DNA of 64,000 nt from Chromatiaceae bacterium (GCA_024639005.1 JAHEJD010000002.1:1-64000), one strand, 5' to 3'; numbered from the stretch's first letter, positions 19,273 through 30,539 are shown. A program made the numbers and translations. Notes: generated by a model not told the origin, from the letters alone.

Positions 19273-20931
19273 GTGGACGGATTGAGCAACACCGCAATCG
19301 CTCTGCACTACCTGCGCGAACAGATCGTCGGTGTCGATACCTTGGTTGAGACGCCTTTCGGGCAGCGGCTGATGCTCTATGCGGACTATACGGCCTCCGG
19401 TCGGTCTCTGTATTTTGTCGAGGATTATCTGCTGCGCCAGCAGCAGCTTTACGCGAACAGCCACACCGAAGACGATATCAGTGGACGAGCCACCACCGAG
19501 TTGCTGCATCAGGCGGAGGATCGCATAAAGCAGGCGGTCAATGCCGGCCCCGATGGGCGCATCATCACCTGCGGGACCGGTGCCACCGGCGCCATCGACC
19601 GCATGCAGCAGCTGGTGGGCGTGAAGCTGCCCGGCGCCAGTCGTGCACTGCTCAAAGGTCTTTTGCAGGGGTTTCTGGGTGAGCAGCAGGCAGCGGAGTT
19701 CGAGCGCTACTGCCAGCAGCATCAGCCGGTCGTGTTTGTCGGGCCCTACGAGCACCACTCCAATGAGGTCTCCTGGCGCGAAAGCCTGATTACCGTCGTC
19801 GAAGTGGCGCTGGCCGACGACGGTGGCATCGATCTGTATCACCTCGAAACACTGCTCCAGGAGCCCGCCTATCAGGGTCGTCTGCGCATCGGCTCATTCT
19901 CTGCAGCATCCAACGTTACCGGCATGCGTTCACCGATCTACGAGCTGGCCAAACTGCTGCATAAGTATGACGCCCTGGCGTTCTTCGACTACGCCGCGTC
20001 CGCGCCCTATGTACCGATTGATATGAATCCGTCACCTGATGAGGAGGGCATGGGCGCCTTCCTCGACGCCGTGTTTATTTCACCGCACAAGTTTCTGGGT
20101 GGGCCCGGATCAAGCGGTCTGCTGATATTCAACAAACGCTGTTACCATTCCGAGCTTCCCCCCAGCATTGCCGGTGGAGGCACTGTCGATTACGTAGGGG
20201 CGGCAGATCACGATTTCATCCATGATATTGAGGCGCGGGAGAAGGCCGGCACCCCTGGTATACTGCAGACACTGCGCGCGGCCCTGGCCTTTGAGGTGAA
20301 GGCGGCGGTCGGTATCGAGCGCATCGAACAGTGCGAGGCGGACATGGTCCGCCAGGCCCTGGCCCGCTGGGGTGCTAATCCGCGCATTGAGATCCTCGGC
20401 AATCCCGACCCGGAACGACGTGTCGGGATCGTGTCGTTCAATGTCAGGGACCCCAAGGGCCAGTATCTCCATCCCCGATTCGTCACGACACTGCTGAATG
20501 ATCTGTTCGGCATCCAGAGCAGGGCCGGTTGCTCCTGCGCCGGCCCTTATGGCCACCAGTTGCTGGGAATAGACGAACAGAGGGCAGCGCAATACCGGTC
20601 CTGGATTACCCGCGGATATTACGGCGTCAAACCCGGCTGGTGTCGCGTCGGCTTCCATTATGTGTTCGATGCGGCCGAAGTGGAGTATCTGCTGGCCTGC
20701 GTCGACTTCGTCGCCGAGCATGGCCACCGCTTTGTCCATCAGTATCGCTTCGATGCCAGAAGTGGCGCCTGGCGTCACAAGCAGTGGCGACAGCGGCCCA
20801 TGTCGTTCTCGCTCGGCGAGGCGCTACAGGTCGATCGGATTCAACCGCAGGCGCTGACTGAGGCGGTACGGAGACAACGCTATAAGGCCTATCTCGAACA
20901 GGCCGCGGGGATGGCTGAACAGCTAGCCTGA
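19273..20931 (+). CDS. Class V-fold PLP-dependent aminotransferase (cysteine desulfurase-like)
   Basis: FFDYAASAPYV, FISPHKFLGGPGSSG (PLP Lys), RAGCSCAGPYGH; start uncertain. Confidence 0.85.
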   Translation: MDGLSNTAIALHYLREQIVGVDTLVETPFGQRLMLYADYTASGRSLYFVEDYLLRQQQLYANSHTEDDISGRATTELLHQAEDRIKQAVNAGPDGRIITCGTGATGAIDRMQQLVGVKLPGASRALLKGLLQGFLGEQQAAEFERYCQQHQPVVFVGPYEHHSNEVSWRESLITVVEVALADDGGIDLYHLETLLQEPAYQGRLRIGSFSAASNVTGMRSPIYELAKLLHKYDALAFFDYAASAPYVPIDMNPSPDEEGMGAFLDAVFISPHKFLGGPGSSGLLIFNKRCYHSELPPSIAGGGTVDYVGAADHDFIHDIEAREKAGTPGILQTLRAALAFEVKAAVGIERIEQCEADMVRQALARWGANPRIEILGNPDPERRVGIVSFNVRDPKGQYLHPRFVTTLLNDLFGIQSRAGCSCAGPYGHQLLGIDEQRAAQYRSWITRGYYGVKPGWCRVGFHYVFDAAEVEYLLACVDFVAEHGHRFVHQYRFDARSGAWRHKQWRQRPMSFSLGEALQVDRIQPQALTEAVRRQRYKAYLEQAAGMAEQLA

Positions 20932-20943
20932 AAATCTCACCGG
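20923..20943 (+). repeat. Dispersed repeat CTAGCCTGAAAATCTCACCGG
   Basis: Same string at 21679-21699; variant inverted pair at 33663-33739; overlaps stop codon of the aminotransferase. Confidence 0.8.
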
Positions 20944-20960
20944 CCGGCCAGTGCAATGTC

Positions 20961-21569
20961 TCAGTGTCGTAAGCGCCGCTCGTCGCCGGGCTGCCGGCGG
21001 CGCATAAGATAGCCGCCCACTGCGCCACCGACACCCGTGAGTGTGAGCAGCCCGAGGGTGACAAAGTTGGCGACCATCATCACGACTCCGAAGGTCGCGG
21101 CCGCCGCGAAAGCGGCGCTCACTTTCAGGTTAGCGCGTGAATGGGCCTTCTGAGTCTCGCGGGCGATGGCTTTCTGACTCTGGCGAACGATGCGGGTCTT
21201 GTCCTTCTCGGCCTTCACCCGTAGATCCTCACGCTCCCGCGCGAGGACCAGGCGCTCGTGCTCCATGTCCCCCCGCAGCCGCTCTGTCCGTTTATGCGCA
21301 AGGTGCCCGGCCAGTGAGACCAGCCAGAAGGCGGCCACCAACCCAACGACACCCAACGGCAGCGCGAGCCGCCACCAGTGGGCGGCATCTGCGCCGAGCG
21401 GCGTCAGCAGCGTCAGCGTCACGGTGGCGACCTGGATCAGCAGGATGGCCGCAAGAAAACGCAGCAACAGGCCCGTCTGTGAGGCGCGTGAGCTGCTTCT
21501 GGGCGGCTTTTGCGGCGGCTTCTGCGGCGACTTTCCGGGCAACAGCTTCATCGGTGCGGGGTGACGCAT
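20961..21569 (-). CDS. Hypothetical membrane protein
   Basis: Two hydrophobic helices followed by a charged coiled-coil-like segment and further hydrophobic C-terminus. Confidence 0.6.
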   Translation of the reverse strand: MRHPAPMKLLPGKSPQKPPQKPPRSSSRASQTGLLLRFLAAILLIQVATVTLTLLTPLGADAAHWWRLALPLGVVGLVAAFWLVSLAGHLAHKRTERLRGDMEHERLVLAREREDLRVKAEKDKTRIVRQSQKAIARETQKAHSRANLKVSAAFAAAATFGVVMMVANFVTLGLLTLTGVGGAVGGYLMRRRQPGDERRLRH

Positions 21570-21678
21570 CGAACCGGCTCAGGCGGACCCGGCCGCGCCG
21601 GACTTCGTTTCGCAGAATCGTTGCAATAGCGAATCCGTGTGGGGCGAGAGAATATAGGGAGGTGGCATGCGGGCTCCT

Positions 21679-21699
21679 CTAGCCTGAAAATCTCACCGG
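21679..21699 (+). repeat. Dispersed repeat CTAGCCTGAAAATCTCACCGG, second direct copy
   Basis: Identical to 20923-20943. Confidence 0.8.
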
Positions 21700-21922
21700 A
21701 GTTTAAGCCGGTATGCGGTCCCGGCGCACATCAAAATATCGGACTGTCGCTGCCACGCCTCGGTCATCCCTCGGCGCCGGCATGCCTGCAGGATGGGCAC
21801 GGCGTCAGCAAGACCCGCGCCGCGAACGCAGATCCCACTGATCTTTACTATGTTTAAGGTATTCAAATTCGGGAGTATTCTGTCCGTATGGCCGGCAACC
21901 CCTGAAGCACCCCGAGGTACCG

Positions 21923-22441
21923 ATGACGCCGCTACGAAAAAGATTACGCTCGCACCTGTCCCTGCTCTCTCTGATTGCAGTCATGACCCTGCCCCAGTGG
22001 GCCCCAGCGGATCCAGGCAGAGTCATCGAATTGAGCGATGGGAGCCGGATATCCGGTGACATCGTCGATTACAGCAACGGAACCTACACCATCGAGTCGG
22101 AGTCGCTCGGCAGACTGCTGCTGGACGACGCACAAATTCGTTCGATTCGGTCTGGATTCCCAGGGTCAGAGCGTGCAGAGGGCCTGCATTCAACATTGCC
22201 GGCACCTGCGGCGCTGACCCAGTTGGAACAGATCAGGCATCGGATCATGTCGAACCCCGACGTACTCGCTCAGGTCATGTCGCTGCAGCAAGACCCCGAA
22301 CTGCTTGCCATTCTCAACGACCCGCAGATAATGCAGGCCGTGATGTCTGGCCAGATCAGCGTCCTGCAGAATCATCCAAAGATCAATCAGCTGCAGAACA
22401 ATCCGACCGTCCAGTCGATTATGCGGACACTCAACCCCTAG
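21923..22441 (+). CDS. Exported protein with beta-rich N-domain and STI1-like helical C-terminal repeats
   Basis: Signal peptide; IELSDGSRISGDIVDYSNGTYTIESESLG; MSNPDVLAQVMSLQQDPELLAILNDPQIMQAVMSG...NHPKINQLQNNPTVQSIM. Confidence 0.6.
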   Translation: MTPLRKRLRSHLSLLSLIAVMTLPQWAPADPGRVIELSDGSRISGDIVDYSNGTYTIESESLGRLLLDDAQIRSIRSGFPGSERAEGLHSTLPAPAALTQLEQIRHRIMSNPDVLAQVMSLQQDPELLAILNDPQIMQAVMSGQISVLQNHPKINQLQNNPTVQSIMRTLNP

Positions 22442-22495
22442 CCCGCCTGAGGCTGACGCTGTGGCTGTCGCCTGACGCACCCTGCCATCGCGTCG

Positions 22496-22750
22496 TTATC
22501 GGATGGTGAAATCCAGCTCTCGATCGATTGAGCCATCTTCTCTAAGGATGGCATGCTGTTCACCCGACGGATCGACCAGTATCACGATCTGATCTTGGAA
22601 GAGCGGCCTGCGGACAAACTTTATTGCCCACCCGAATCCCTGCAGTTGTGCCAGCGCATGGCGTTGCAGTTCCGTCAATCGTGCCTTGATATCCTTGGGG
22701 ATAGCGTCGACACCTATCCGACGTTCGTTCGATGTATCGGTAGCATCCAT
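22496..22750 (-). CDS. Conserved-looking small hypothetical protein
   Basis: 84 aa, coding-like composition, followed by tight spacing. Confidence 0.5.
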   Translation of the reverse strand: MDATDTSNERRIGVDAIPKDIKARLTELQRHALAQLQGFGWAIKFVRRPLFQDQIVILVDPSGEQHAILREDGSIDRELDFTIR

Positions 22751-22929
22751 TCGAGTCCGCCTGTATTGGGGCAGAAAACGCCCATATCAGACGGTTTGTC
22801 GGCAATTCGAGACTCGACTTTAGATACGGGGCAGGAGTCTGGCCTGAACCCAACCGTGCGGTAGAAGTGCCCCCTCGTCGCTCTTTGAATCACCGCGGAG
22901 GCGACGCTGGACTCATCGGCAACGCTGCA

Positions 22930-23448
22930 TCAGCGGGTCAGGGTCCTGGGAATGCGCAGTGGGCGGGATACCCCCGTTGGCGCCGTAACAGGCGGGGCGC
23001 CTCGAGTTCCCCGCGATTGCATTCTGAATCGATTGAGCTGGTGCTGCTGTTCAAGTTGAAACTGCCGCTGCCGTCCGATGCCGTCGAGTCGGCTGGGCCT
23101 ATAAGGGGGCTGCGCAGTCCGGGCACGTCGATTGAGCAACAGCAGTTCACGGCGCTGGCCTTCTTGCAAGACCCGCTGCTCCCTCTGTTGCTGGCGATCG
23201 CGCTGCCGCTGCACAGAATACGGTACCGGATCAAACACTTCCTCTTCCGTGGCGGGCGGTTGTTGCATGTCCCTGAGTCTCTCCTGATTTGCCCGATTGA
23301 GCTGCATGAGCTGCGGGAGGCTTGCGATGGGCGGATCAGCCCTCACCGGCGGCGCAGACAGTAGCGCACCGCAGATAAGTGCTGCGAGAGATCTCGTGGA
23401 GATCGAAAATCTTCGGTCGGTGCAATCCGAAAAATTGACCCGGTTCAT
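22930..23448 (-). CDS. Exported Arg/Gln-rich hypothetical protein
   Basis: Signal peptide SLAALICGALLSAPPVRA; internal start chosen to avoid rnhA overlap. Confidence 0.5.
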   Translation of the reverse strand: MNRVNFSDCTDRRFSISTRSLAALICGALLSAPPVRADPPIASLPQLMQLNRANQERLRDMQQPPATEEEVFDPVPYSVQRQRDRQQQREQRVLQEGQRRELLLLNRRARTAQPPYRPSRLDGIGRQRQFQLEQQHQLNRFRMQSRGTRGAPPVTAPTGVSRPLRIPRTLTR

Positions 23449-23464
23449 CGACTGAGAATAACAC

Positions 23465-23905
23465 CTAGCGAACGACCTGATCGATGCCACGATTGGCGAG
23501 GGCGTCCGCACGCTCGTTTTCTGGATGACCGCTGTGACCCTTCACCCAATGCCAACTCACCCTGTGCCGAGCCACTGCCTCATCGAGTAACCGCCACAGA
23601 TCGTCGTTCTTGACCGGTTTTCTGGCCGCAGTCCGCCATCCATTGCGCTTCCAGTTGTGGATCCACTGGGTGATCCCGTTCTTTACGTACTGCGAATCGG
23701 TTGTCACGTCGACGTGGCAAGGGCGCTTGAGCGCCTGCAGCCCCTTGATCACCGCCATCAGCTCCATACGATTGTTCGTGGTCAGGGCCGCGCCGCCGTG
23801 CAGCTCCTTCTCGCTATGCTGAAAGCGCAATACTGCGCCCCAGCCCCCTGGGCCGGGATTGCCGCGACAGGCACCATCGGTAAACAGCGCGACACGATCA
23901 GGCAT
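23465..23905 (-). CDS. rnhA: Ribonuclease HI
   Basis: [51 protein letters not shown]. Confidence 0.97.
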   Translation of the reverse strand: MPDRVALFTDGACRGNPGPGGWGAVLRFQHSEKELHGGAALTTNNRMELMAVIKGLQALKRPCHVDVTTDSQYVKNGITQWIHNWKRNGWRTAARKPVKNDDLWRLLDEAVARHRVSWHWVKGHSGHPENERADALANRGIDQVVR

Positions 23906-24659
23906 CCTTGATCTCTCGCACCGTGGGTTCGATTGCCCGCGGACCCACCACCCGCAGGCGCGACCAGTGCTGGCGGATTGGGGTAACGCGAGATACGCGT
24001 TTCACCGCCCTGACGACGTATACGCCGGCCAGCATGGGCCACACGCGTCGCCCTACGATTTCTATCTTCTCGAAACGGCCTTTTCGGGTAGGCGGCCGAA
24101 ACTCCATAACGTCCATTCGTTCAATCCGGAAGCCCAACAGCGTCAACCAGTCGTTGAGTCGCGGGTAGGACAAGAAATGCCCGCACCATGGAATTGCCCC
24201 ACGCCAACGTCCAAACAGGCGCCACAGCCCCCAGAGGCTATAAGGATTGAATCCCGCCACGATCACCCGTCCCTCCGGAATAAGGACACGCTCGACCTCA
24301 CGCAAGACCTGGTGGGGATCCGGCGAAAAGTCTAGCGTATGGATCAGGAGTACAGCGTCCACACTGTCAGACGCGACTGGAAGGCGACGGCCTTCGCCGA
24401 CGATAACGCTTGCGCTTCCCGTCGTAACGCGATGGCTGACCAGTGTCTTGCGCGAAATCGGGCAATTTGCCAGGTAGGCCGTATCGGCGCCGAGCTCACC
24501 CAGCTGCAGCAGCTGATAACCGAATAGATCTGACACCATCGCTGCCAATGCCGCGCGTTCCTGTTCAGCGATCCGCGTTCCCGGCTGCACTGCAAACCAA
24601 TCCACAAGCCGCTGGCCCGTTTCACTGCTATCTTTGTCACGTGTTCTGGACTGAGACAT
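23898..24659 (-). CDS. Class I SAM-dependent methyltransferase
   Basis: [52 protein letters not shown]; overlaps rnhA start. Confidence 0.85.
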   Translation of the reverse strand: MSQSRTRDKDSSETGQRLVDWFAVQPGTRIAEQERAALAAMVSDLFGYQLLQLGELGADTAYLANCPISRKTLVSHRVTTGSASVIVGEGRRLPVASDSVDAVLLIHTLDFSPDPHQVLREVERVLIPEGRVIVAGFNPYSLWGLWRLFGRWRGAIPWCGHFLSYPRLNDWLTLLGFRIERMDVMEFRPPTRKGRFEKIEIVGRRVWPMLAGVYVVRAVKRVSRVTPIRQHWSRLRVVGPRAIEPTVREIKDA

Positions 24660-24710
24660 CGTGCTGCCGTCGCTGGAACCCCCGTGCCGCATTTCGTATA
24701 TTCATCGCTG

Positions 24711-26126
24711 ATGACAACCGCGCACCACACGACTGATTCTGAACAAAGCATACGCCGTCGGCAACGATCGCGGTTCCTTATTACAGTATTTGGTCTGTTT
24801 GCCCCGTTGGCGCTTTCCGGATGCATGACGCAGGAGATCCGCCCCGCTGAACCGACCACGCAGTCAGCGCCACTGCGTCCGCAAGCAGCGCCGGTGGTTA
24901 CAGCCGACGAACCGGTTGAATCGCCGCCTCCTGCAATGCCGACCGCAGAGGTTATCGCCGACCAGGAAATATGGTCACGTCTCCGAGAAGGTTTTCGACT
25001 GCATCCGGGCTCGCACCCGCGGATCGATCGAGAGATCCGCCGACTGCAGCGCTCGTCGAGCGCCTTTCAAGGGTTGATGGAGCGCTCACGCCCCTATATC
25101 CACTACATACTCGATGCTGTGGAACAGGCCGGCCTGCCCACCGAGCTTGCGCTACTACCCGCCGTTGAAAGCGGATTTAAAGTCCACGTCTATTCTCCGG
25201 ATGGCGCCGCCGGTCTGTGGCAGTTCATGCCTGCTACCGGCGGGATGTTGGGACTAAAGCGGGACTGGTGGTACGACGGTCGGCGCACGGTCCGTGCGTC
25301 CACGGCAGCGGCCATCGCCTATCTGCAAAAGCTCGAGGCGCGTTTTTCGGGTAATTGGGAGTATGCCCTGGCCGCTTACAACGCCGGGGCACGAACCGTT
25401 GGCCGGGCGATCCAACGCGCCAGACGTCGTGGTGAAGCGACCGATTTCTGGTCGCTCGATCTACCCAGCGAGACCGACCACTACGTACCCCGCCTGTTCG
25501 CACTGACGGCGATAATCGCCGATCCGGAGAAATACGGCATGGTGCTTCCCGAGATCGTCGATCGCCCATTCTTCGTCGCGGTCGACACCGGCGGACAGAT
25601 CGATCTTACGATTGCTGCGCAGCTTGCCGATATCCCGGTCGAACGGCTGTTGCGGCTGAATGCGGGCCACAAACGCTGGGCCAGCCGGCCGGGTGAACCG
25701 CATGAACTGCTCGTACCTGTCAACAAGGCCGAGGGCTTTCAAGAGGCCCTGGCGCAACTACCGGCCGACGAGCGACTGCGCTGGCAACGCCATACCGTCG
25801 TTCGCGGAGACAGCCTAAACCGAATCGCACGCCGATACGAAGTGTCGGTGGCTGCCATTCGCCACGCCAACCATCTCAAGGATTCTCGCATCCGAGCCGG
25901 CAAGGTACTGCTTATCCCATTGTCGGAAACGGTTGGCTTCGCGAATACCGCATCTAACCCGTTGGCGCGGCAACGGCTGCGTTATCTCGTGCGCAAGGGG
26001 GATTCCCTCTACACCATAGCGCGGCGTTTTCAGGTCTCCATCGCCGATCTCAAACGTTGGAACCGGGTCGGCCGGTATATCCATCCTGGCGAAAGGCTAA
26101 CCTTGTTCATCGAGCCCGGCGCCTGA
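24711..26126 (+). CDS. mltD: Membrane-bound lytic murein transglycosylase D with LysM repeats
   Basis: Lipobox LALSGC, ALLPAVESGFKVHVYSPDGAAGLWQFMPATG, two LysM domains. Confidence 0.92.
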   Translation: MTTAHHTTDSEQSIRRRQRSRFLITVFGLFAPLALSGCMTQEIRPAEPTTQSAPLRPQAAPVVTADEPVESPPPAMPTAEVIADQEIWSRLREGFRLHPGSHPRIDREIRRLQRSSSAFQGLMERSRPYIHYILDAVEQAGLPTELALLPAVESGFKVHVYSPDGAAGLWQFMPATGGMLGLKRDWWYDGRRTVRASTAAAIAYLQKLEARFSGNWEYALAAYNAGARTVGRAIQRARRRGEATDFWSLDLPSETDHYVPRLFALTAIIADPEKYGMVLPEIVDRPFFVAVDTGGQIDLTIAAQLADIPVERLLRLNAGHKRWASRPGEPHELLVPVNKAEGFQEALAQLPADERLRWQRHTVVRGDSLNRIARRYEVSVAAIRHANHLKDSRIRAGKVLLIPLSETVGFANTASNPLARQRLRYLVRKGDSLYTIARRFQVSIADLKRWNRVGRYIHPGERLTLFIEPGA

Positions 26127-26138
26127 ATCGGAACCTCA

Positions 26139-28172
26139 TTACTGCGGCGACATCAGCCAGCAGCTTACCCGCCTGCCGGGCTCGACCTCTATTGTTTCCG
26201 GATAGCGTTCACGGCACACTGCGCGGGCGTGCGGACAGCGTGGATGAAAATGACAGCCCGTCGGCGGATCGATGGGTGACGGCATGTCGCCCTGTAGCTT
26301 AATGACCTCGCGCTCATGCGCCGGATCCGGCACCGGCACGGCGCTCAACAACGCGGCAGTGTAGGGATGCAGCGGATTCTCCAAGACCTTGCCCACCTCT
26401 CCATACTCTACGATCCGCCCGAGATACATTACCGCAACCTCATGCGCCAGATAGGCGACTACGGAGATATTGTGGGTGATGAAGAGGTAAGACAGCCCCA
26501 GCTCCGCCTGTAGCTCTTTCAGCAGGTTGAGGACCTGAGCCTGAACCGACACGTCCAATGCACTCGTCGGCTCATCGCAGACAATCAGTCGTGGCTCGAG
26601 TGCGAGTGCGCGGGCGATAGCGATACGCTGGCGCTGTCCACCCGAAAATTCATGCGGGTAGCGGTCGGCGGCCGCTGGCTGCATCCCCACCTGCCCGAGC
26701 AGGCGCTCGACCAACAAGCGTCGCTGCTTGCGGTCGCCACCGATGCCCTGCGCAATCATACCCTCGGCGACAATATCTTCGACCAGCATCCGTGGGTTCA
26801 TCGAGGAGGCCGGATCCTGAAAAATGATCTGGAACTCACGCCGCAGGCGGCGCAGACGGCGCCCGCGTACGTTCGCCAGGTCGTCACCATCGAAAAGAAT
26901 CTGGCCATCGGTCAGGCGATTCAACTGGATGATCGCCTTGCCGACCGTAGTCTTGCCGCAGCCCGATTCACCCACTAATGCAACGGTACAGCCGCTGTCG
27001 ATCTTAAGGTCTACGCCGTCTACCGCCTTCACCTGGCCAGCGACACGACGCAACACGCCTTTGTGAATCGGAAAATGCACCTTTAGGCGCCGGACATCGA
27101 GCAAGGCCTTCCCGGCTGCTGCCTGGCTGTGCCGCGTGGGGAGCGCCGGCGCGACGGATTCAGGCACTTCCTCCGGTGCCAGATGGCAGCGGTAGCCGCT
27201 TTGTGCCTTGCCGCGCCAGGGTGGCAGCTGCGTGCGGCAGCGGTCGTGGGCAAACTCGCAGCGATCAGCGAATCGGCAGCAATCAAACGCCTGGTTAAGT
27301 GACGGCACGATTCCGGGAATGACATCCAGGCCCTGGTGGCGTTTCTCCGCCTTGGGGACTGAACGGAACAGTTTGCGACTGTAGGGGTGAACCGGATTCT
27401 GGAAAAAGCCCTCAACATCGTTGATCTCCATCATCTGACCCGCATACATAACGCCTACCCGATCGGCCATCTCCGCGACCACACCAAGGTCGTGGGTGAT
27501 CAACATAATCGACATACCCGTATCACGCTGCAGCTGCTTGAGAAGATCGAGTACCTGCGCCTGTATGGTTACGTCCAACGCCGTGGTGGGCTCATCGGCA
27601 ATCAGCAGCTCCGGCCGCCCGGCCAACGCCATCGCAATCATGATCCGCTGCTTCATACCACCCGACAGCTGGTGGGGATAGTCTCGGGTGCGACGCTGCG
27701 GATCCGGAATGCCGACCGCGCGGAACAACTCCACGACGCGCTCTTCTATCCGGCCGCGGCTTTCCCTGTCGTGCAGGCGCACCGCCTCCGCCACCTGCTC
27801 ACCCACGGTCATCACCGGATTGAGTGAGGTCATGGGCTCCTGAAAGATCATGCCGATACGTCCGCCGCGCTCGGAACGCATCTCCGCCTCGGATAACGCA
27901 CGCAACGACTGCCCGTCGAGCCGTATGTCGCCCCCGACGATTCGCCCCGAATGTGGCAACAGGCGCATTATGGAAAGCGCAATCATCGATTTGCCACATC
28001 CGGATTCACCGAGCAGCACGAAGGTTTCGCCGCGCTGGATATTCAGGCTCACTTCGTCAACCGCGCGCACCGGGGAAGTCTCGCTACCAAGGTGGGTCGT
28101 CAGCTTATCCAGTGTCAGCAAGGCCTCGGTAGGCGCCGGCTGGGCACTCATGACGTTTTCGATCAGGCTCAT
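26139..28172 (-). CDS. yejF: Peptide ABC transporter, fused dual ATP-binding protein (YejF-like)
   Basis: Two Walker A ([16 protein letters not shown]) and two LSGGM/FSGGQ signature regions. Confidence 0.9.
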   Translation of the reverse strand: MSLIENVMSAQPAPTEALLTLDKLTTHLGSETSPVRAVDEVSLNIQRGETFVLLGESGCGKSMIALSIMRLLPHSGRIVGGDIRLDGQSLRALSEAEMRSERGGRIGMIFQEPMTSLNPVMTVGEQVAEAVRLHDRESRGRIEERVVELFRAVGIPDPQRRTRDYPHQLSGGMKQRIMIAMALAGRPELLIADEPTTALDVTIQAQVLDLLKQLQRDTGMSIMLITHDLGVVAEMADRVGVMYAGQMMEINDVEGFFQNPVHPYSRKLFRSVPKAEKRHQGLDVIPGIVPSLNQAFDCCRFADRCEFAHDRCRTQLPPWRGKAQSGYRCHLAPEEVPESVAPALPTRHSQAAAGKALLDVRRLKVHFPIHKGVLRRVAGQVKAVDGVDLKIDSGCTVALVGESGCGKTTVGKAIIQLNRLTDGQILFDGDDLANVRGRRLRRLRREFQIIFQDPASSMNPRMLVEDIVAEGMIAQGIGGDRKQRRLLVERLLGQVGMQPAAADRYPHEFSGGQRQRIAIARALALEPRLIVCDEPTSALDVSVQAQVLNLLKELQAELGLSYLFITHNISVVAYLAHEVAVMYLGRIVEYGEVGKVLENPLHPYTAALLSAVPVPDPAHEREVIKLQGDMPSPIDPPTGCHFHPRCPHARAVCRERYPETIEVEPGRRVSCWLMSPQ

Positions 28173-29557
28173 CGCTGTTGTCTCAGTCGGGGGTCGAAGG
28201 CGTCGCGCACGACATCGGAAAACAGGTTCGCCGCCAACACCAGGGTGAACATGAAGACAAAGGCCGCGAGCAGCGACCACCAGACGACGGGCTCACGAGC
28301 CAGCTCGAGGCGCGCACCGTTGATCATATTGCCCCAGCTGTTGGTGGCCGGATCGACACCGATGTTGATATAAGACAGTACGGCCTCGGCAAGCACCAGA
28401 CCGCTGAAATCAAGCACGATCGTAATCAACACGATATGCATCACATTAGGCAGTACGTGGCGTAGCAGGATGCGGAAGTTTCCGACGCCGAATGCGCGCG
28501 CCGCCTGCACATACTCGAGCTCTTTCAGTTTGAGCGCCTCGCCGCGCAGCAGACGACATAGCGACGTCCAGCTGGTCACGCCAAGGATAAGACACAGAAA
28601 AAGCAGGCGCAGATCGGCTCGCTCTGTGACACTGTTGAAATCGTCTTCATGATTGCTCATATAGATCTGCATCATCAGCACAGCCGCAGCAATCAGTAGT
28701 ACGCCAGGTATCGAGTTCAAGGTCGTGTAGAGATACTGTATGACGTCGTCAACCCAGCCGCGAAAATAGCCGGCCATGATGCCGAGCAAGATCGCGGCAG
28801 GCAGCATCACCAATGTGGTCAAAGTACCGATGACCAACCCAGTACGGATGCTCTTGAGCGATTGAAAGAACACGCCCTCGCCTACCTTGTCGGTACCGAG
28901 TACGTGATAAAAAGCAGAAAGCTCCCAAAGCGCGCCCAAAAGAAGCGCCAACCCGAACGCCGTCCATGCGCCGACATGCCAAGGATTGCGCAAACGACCG
29001 CCCAGCAGACGGGCCAGGCGATCACGATTCGCGCGACAGATGACGATCAGCAGCATCAACCATACTGCCCCTCCTTTGAGCGCACCCGACAGCGCCTTGA
29101 GCGCGATATCCTGCAGCTTGCTGTCATCACCAAGCTGTAGATGCGCACCGCCGTAAATCAGTCGCGGGTAGTCACGCAGCATGCTGCCGTCGGGCTGTTC
29201 AATATTCTCCTTGCTGAACAGGTGCGTGGCGAACGGGGCTGAGTAGGTCTTTTCACGCTGGGTGCGAAGAGATCCGGCGATATGATCGAACAGGCTGAGC
29301 ACCTCAGTCGAATAGATCGGCTCCCCCTGGTCGTCGACGCCGCTCTTCGGATTGAAGTGCAGCGTATCGAGCACGCCCACAACGACATAGAACAGGAGCA
29401 CCACCATCGCCGCCTGCCCCGTTCGACTGCGCGCGACGCGCTGCCACGGCGCCGCGAGATGCTCGTGGCGACGCGTATACCAGACCATCGCCGCCGCCAG
29501 CCCGAGCAGCAGGTAGATCAGGGCGTCGGTCCAGAGTATTACCGGCTGAAACGCCAT
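28169..29557 (-). CDS. yejE: Peptide ABC transporter permease (YejE-like)
   Basis: Binding-protein-dependent permease motif EALKLKELEYVQAARAFGVGN; operon order. Confidence 0.85.
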   Translation of the reverse strand: MAFQPVILWTDALIYLLLGLAAAMVWYTRRHEHLAAPWQRVARSRTGQAAMVVLLFYVVVGVLDTLHFNPKSGVDDQGEPIYSTEVLSLFDHIAGSLRTQREKTYSAPFATHLFSKENIEQPDGSMLRDYPRLIYGGAHLQLGDDSKLQDIALKALSGALKGGAVWLMLLIVICRANRDRLARLLGGRLRNPWHVGAWTAFGLALLLGALWELSAFYHVLGTDKVGEGVFFQSLKSIRTGLVIGTLTTLVMLPAAILLGIMAGYFRGWVDDVIQYLYTTLNSIPGVLLIAAAVLMMQIYMSNHEDDFNSVTERADLRLLFLCLILGVTSWTSLCRLLRGEALKLKELEYVQAARAFGVGNFRILLRHVLPNVMHIVLITIVLDFSGLVLAEAVLSYINIGVDPATNSWGNMINGARLELAREPVVWWSLLAAFVFMFTLVLAANLFSDVVRDAFDPRLRQQR

Positions 29558-29561
29558 GCGA

Positions 29562-30539
29562 TCAGTCTAGTCTCACGCGCGGGTCGACCATCGTGTAGGA
29601 GATGTCGGTGAGCAACAGCCCGATTATGTACAGCACCGCGCCCAGGAAAACCATCGCCCGCACAATTGCGAAGTCCTGACGATTGATGGCATCGATGGTG
29701 TAGCTCCCCAGGCCGGGTATCCCGAAGAATGACTCGGTCAGCAGACTGCCAATGAACAGCAACGGCAACACAACGACCACCCCCGTCAAGATAGGTATCA
29801 AGGCATTGCGCAGCACATGACGGAACAAGACCCAGTGCTCAGACAGACCTTTGGCGCGCGCCGACCGAACGTAATCACGGTGAATCTCTTCCAGAAACAG
29901 GGTTCGATACCAGCGCGTCCCCGAACCGATGCTACCGACAATGCCGACAACGACCGGCAGAACCATGAATTTCCACGCGTGCAGGCCCGTGTCATACCCG
30001 GATATCGGTACCAGATTCAGCAGTTTCCCTACCAGGAACTGTCCGCCGATGATGTAGAAGAGGCTGGATATCGACATCATTGCGACACACAGCACCACGC
30101 CCCAGAAATCGAGATAGCTGGCACGGAAAAAAGCCAACAGCAGCGCGAAGGTAATATTCACGGCCAGACCCACAAGGAGGGTCGGTACCGCAATCGCGAG
30201 GCTCGGCCACATTCGCTGTGAGATATCGTGGCTGATATCACGCCCGCTGTCCGATTGCCCAAAATCGAACAGGAACAGTCGCAGCGACTTCTCGTAGAGA
30301 ATCGTATCGGTCAGCATGTCGGCGCCCTGCGCCGAGTGGTTTATCAACAGCGGCTTTTCATAGCCGTGCTCTTGCTTCCACGCCTGAACGGCCTCTGCCG
30401 TCACGCGCTTGTTACCGAGATGCATTCGGGCCATGTCGTCCGGCGAATTGACGACGAAGAACAACACAAAAGTAAGCGCATTGACGCCCAGCAGGATCGG
30501 GAGCGCATACAGCATTCGGCGCACGATGTACGCGGTCAC
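29562..30539 (-). CDS. yejB: Peptide ABC transporter permease (YejB-like)
   Basis: DPP-type permease, EIHRDYVRSARAKGLSEHWVLFRHVLRNALIPI. Confidence 0.88.
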   Translation of the reverse strand: MTAYIVRRMLYALPILLGVNALTFVLFFVVNSPDDMARMHLGNKRVTAEAVQAWKQEHGYEKPLLINHSAQGADMLTDTILYEKSLRLFLFDFGQSDSGRDISHDISQRMWPSLAIAVPTLLVGLAVNITFALLLAFFRASYLDFWGVVLCVAMMSISSLFYIIGGQFLVGKLLNLVPISGYDTGLHAWKFMVLPVVVGIVGSIGSGTRWYRTLFLEEIHRDYVRSARAKGLSEHWVLFRHVLRNALIPILTGVVVVLPLLFIGSLLTESFFGIPGLGSYTIDAINRQDFAIVRAMVFLGAVLYIIGLLLTDISYTMVDPRVRLD

